Shown here: positions 62,423 through 64,000 of the stretch, in pieces
How the letters are laid out: each line of letters begins with the position of its first letter
Numbering within the stretch: the stretch's first letter is position 1
Source of the DNA: Chaetorhynchus papuensis
Lineage: Eukaryota > Chordata > Aves > Passeriformes > Rhipiduridae
Direction: 5' to 3'
DNA: 64,000 bases
NCBI GenBank assembly: GCA_013396525.1
Contig: VWYX01000911.1
Location: 124,001-188,000 of the forward strand
Position numbers and translations under genes: made by a program
Notes under the pieces: model-generated
Told to the model about the DNA's origin: nothing
Seen by the model: the letters and a program-made list of their open reading frames with translations, nothing else
Database searches by the model: none

Positions 62423-64000
62423 ATATGTGGAAAACAAGATTTCACCTCCAAGTCATGTTTTGCTCAATTTCTTCTTGGATTTCTCTTTGTTCATTTTGCT
62501 CCCAGATTTAAAAACAAGGCTTTAATCCAGCCAGTAGATTAACTCAAGCAATAAAGAGTCCATGTACCATGGGCCAAAAAGCCAGTAGAATCTGGAATGT
62601 GCTGGTGCCTGGAACTGAGGTCCAAAGATATAAAATGTCTTTTGCTCTGGCTGACGGGAAGCTGCCTCCTATTATTTTTGTATTTTTGAGGGAGGGACAG
62701 AAATCTAGTGCATGCTATCGCATGAAGTAAAATATATTTCAATTAATTTCAAGCAGCAGGGACTGTCAGATTTAAGGTCTAATTTCATCATGTTTTTCAG
62801 TAAATTGTTGCCAGGATTGATTCCACTTTAGGTGCCAAAGCCTGGCCTTTATGTGTGTGAAGGCAATGAGGAGGAAGGAGTCTCTGTCACCAGCCTTTCC
62901 CCTTGTATGGCTCTCACACAGAAGTGAAATGAAATTTCACTCTCTGCCTTCCTCCCTTTCCTTCTTCCCACCCTAATTATGAAAGAGGAGGCAAAGAAAT
63001 GTGTGGGAAAATAACTTTGCTAACTTAAAGTATTTCAAAACCATAAGACCGATTGAATGATAAATTATAGATCCATATGGGACTTAGGAGTCATCTTTCC
63101 AAACTTTTCTCCACAACCAAGGAATCTCAGACCTTTTTGGAGAAGAGTGGAAGTTGGGGCAATCAAATGTCCACATGCTGACATGTCTCTGGAAGAACAC
63201 AGAAGTACGAGATTAGGCAACGAACACTGTTTTTCAGCTCCACATTCATTACTAGAACTGGACAAAACTTGCACATGCAGGGAAAGAAATAGAAAATAAT
63301 CGTGTCCCAGAAAAGTCATTCCTTTCCTATGCATATCAGTTCAGAAACCTATGACATGATTTATTGTTTCCTTAAGGGAAAATAAAACTCAGATATATTA
63401 TTACAAGTATTTCTTTCAGGCAATCTTGTTAGAGGTGCAGAAGCAACTGCAGAGAATGATCAGTGGTCAGCACTGATCATTCAAGGTAAATAACCCTTGG
63501 GAACTACCTGAGCAAAATATGTCTTCTTATGACACATTGCCTCAGGAGTCACACCCTAACTCTGGTTTCTATTGAAAGTGCAGATATTTTTGATCAAAGG
63601 CAAGGCTGCCTTTCCGTATCAGAAACATATTCCTTTCCATTAACTGCATTCCCATCTGCTTTTTATTCTGGCCTCATTTTTTTCTGTCCTCTAAAGCTTT
63701 GGCTTGCTTTATATAATTTCACAGGGTTGTGCGTGAAGGAGTTGCTATTTATTGTTGGTTTTGTCATTACTATTGTGGTTAGGTACACTTTCACAGGGAT
63801 TGGGGATGCTGAGCAGAAGGAAGAGGGTGGGAAGCAAATTGCAAAGTAGTTGGTTGCTTTGCAACTCTTCCTACAGCAGAATCTGTCCTGCATCTTCCCA
63901 CTTCTAGTCAAGAAATAGGAGTCAAAAAGTTTATCATGCCCCAAGGAAGATGTCTTGTGAGATGCACTGTTGCACATGACTGCTCTGGGTTTCATCTAAT
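62423..64000. other. Intergenic DNA to the window end, no gene seen
   Basis: No recognisable exon. A perfect 12-base stem with a 5-base loop lies at 63454-63482. Overlapping open frames on both strands up to about 110 codons near 63529-63995 match nothing I know. Confidence 0.5.
63454..63482. repeat. Perfect hairpin, 12-base arms and 5-base loop
   Basis: GAATGATCAGTG, loop GTCAG, then CACTGATCATTC. All 12 pairs are exact. The stem is too short for a typical microRNA precursor, and the outer flanks do not continue pairing by eye. Confidence 0.85.

Noticed and set aside
1..64000. CRISPR arrays, operons, tRNA or rRNA genes
   Set aside because: None found. The short tandem repeats present are simple microsatellites or telomere-type repeats without spacers, and the context is a vertebrate nuclear genome.

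Overview
The window looks like bird nuclear DNA. It is mostly AT-rich non-coding sequence scattered with 3' ends of CR1 (chicken repeat 1) LINEs. It also carries an avian-type endogenous-retrovirus LTR, a small hAT-type DNA transposon, and one spliced gene with a CpG-island promoter. No prokaryotic-style gene organisation, CRISPR array or operon is visible.

The only convincing protein-coding gene is USP38, a ubiquitin-specific protease. It lies on the + strand as ten coding exons from 10796 to 28933. I joined the exons by hand: all nine introns are GT-AG, and the frame stays open across every junction. The coding length is 3117 bases, giving a 1038-residue protein; the human protein is about 1042. 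The catalytic Cys, His and Asp, the two CxxC pairs of the zinc-binding insertion and the glycine-rich C-terminus are all present, so the gene looks intact.

Layout. 1-1135: decayed CR1 reverse-transcriptase segment. 1136-10160: AT-rich upstream intergenic DNA with a pair of 146-base direct repeats (5631 and 6916) and a CR1 tail next to the promoter. 10160-11500: CpG island with GC boxes and an inverted CCAAT box, covering the promoter, 5' leader and exon 1. 11481-28771: introns with CR1 pieces, an ATTT microsatellite and a perfect 33-base tandem duplication. 28934 to about 29110: start of the 3' UTR with two AATAAA signals. 29.1-64 kb: a gene-poor stretch of about 35 kb with no recognisable exon. 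That stretch holds a hAT-like MITE with a likely 8-base target duplication (33809-34093), a 5-base N gap, CR1 tails, a probable solo LTR (54105-54640), a degenerate interstitial telomeric repeat beside a pentanucleotide array (58.6-58.8 kb), a tiny inverted-repeat element (62352-62422) and several perfect short palindromes.

I found no previously undescribed biological system. The observations most worth a second look are the telomere-repeat junction at 58.6 kb, the hAT-like MITE, the near-identical direct repeats at 5.6 and 6.9 kb, and the in-frame open extension plus overlapping upstream ORF at the USP38 start.
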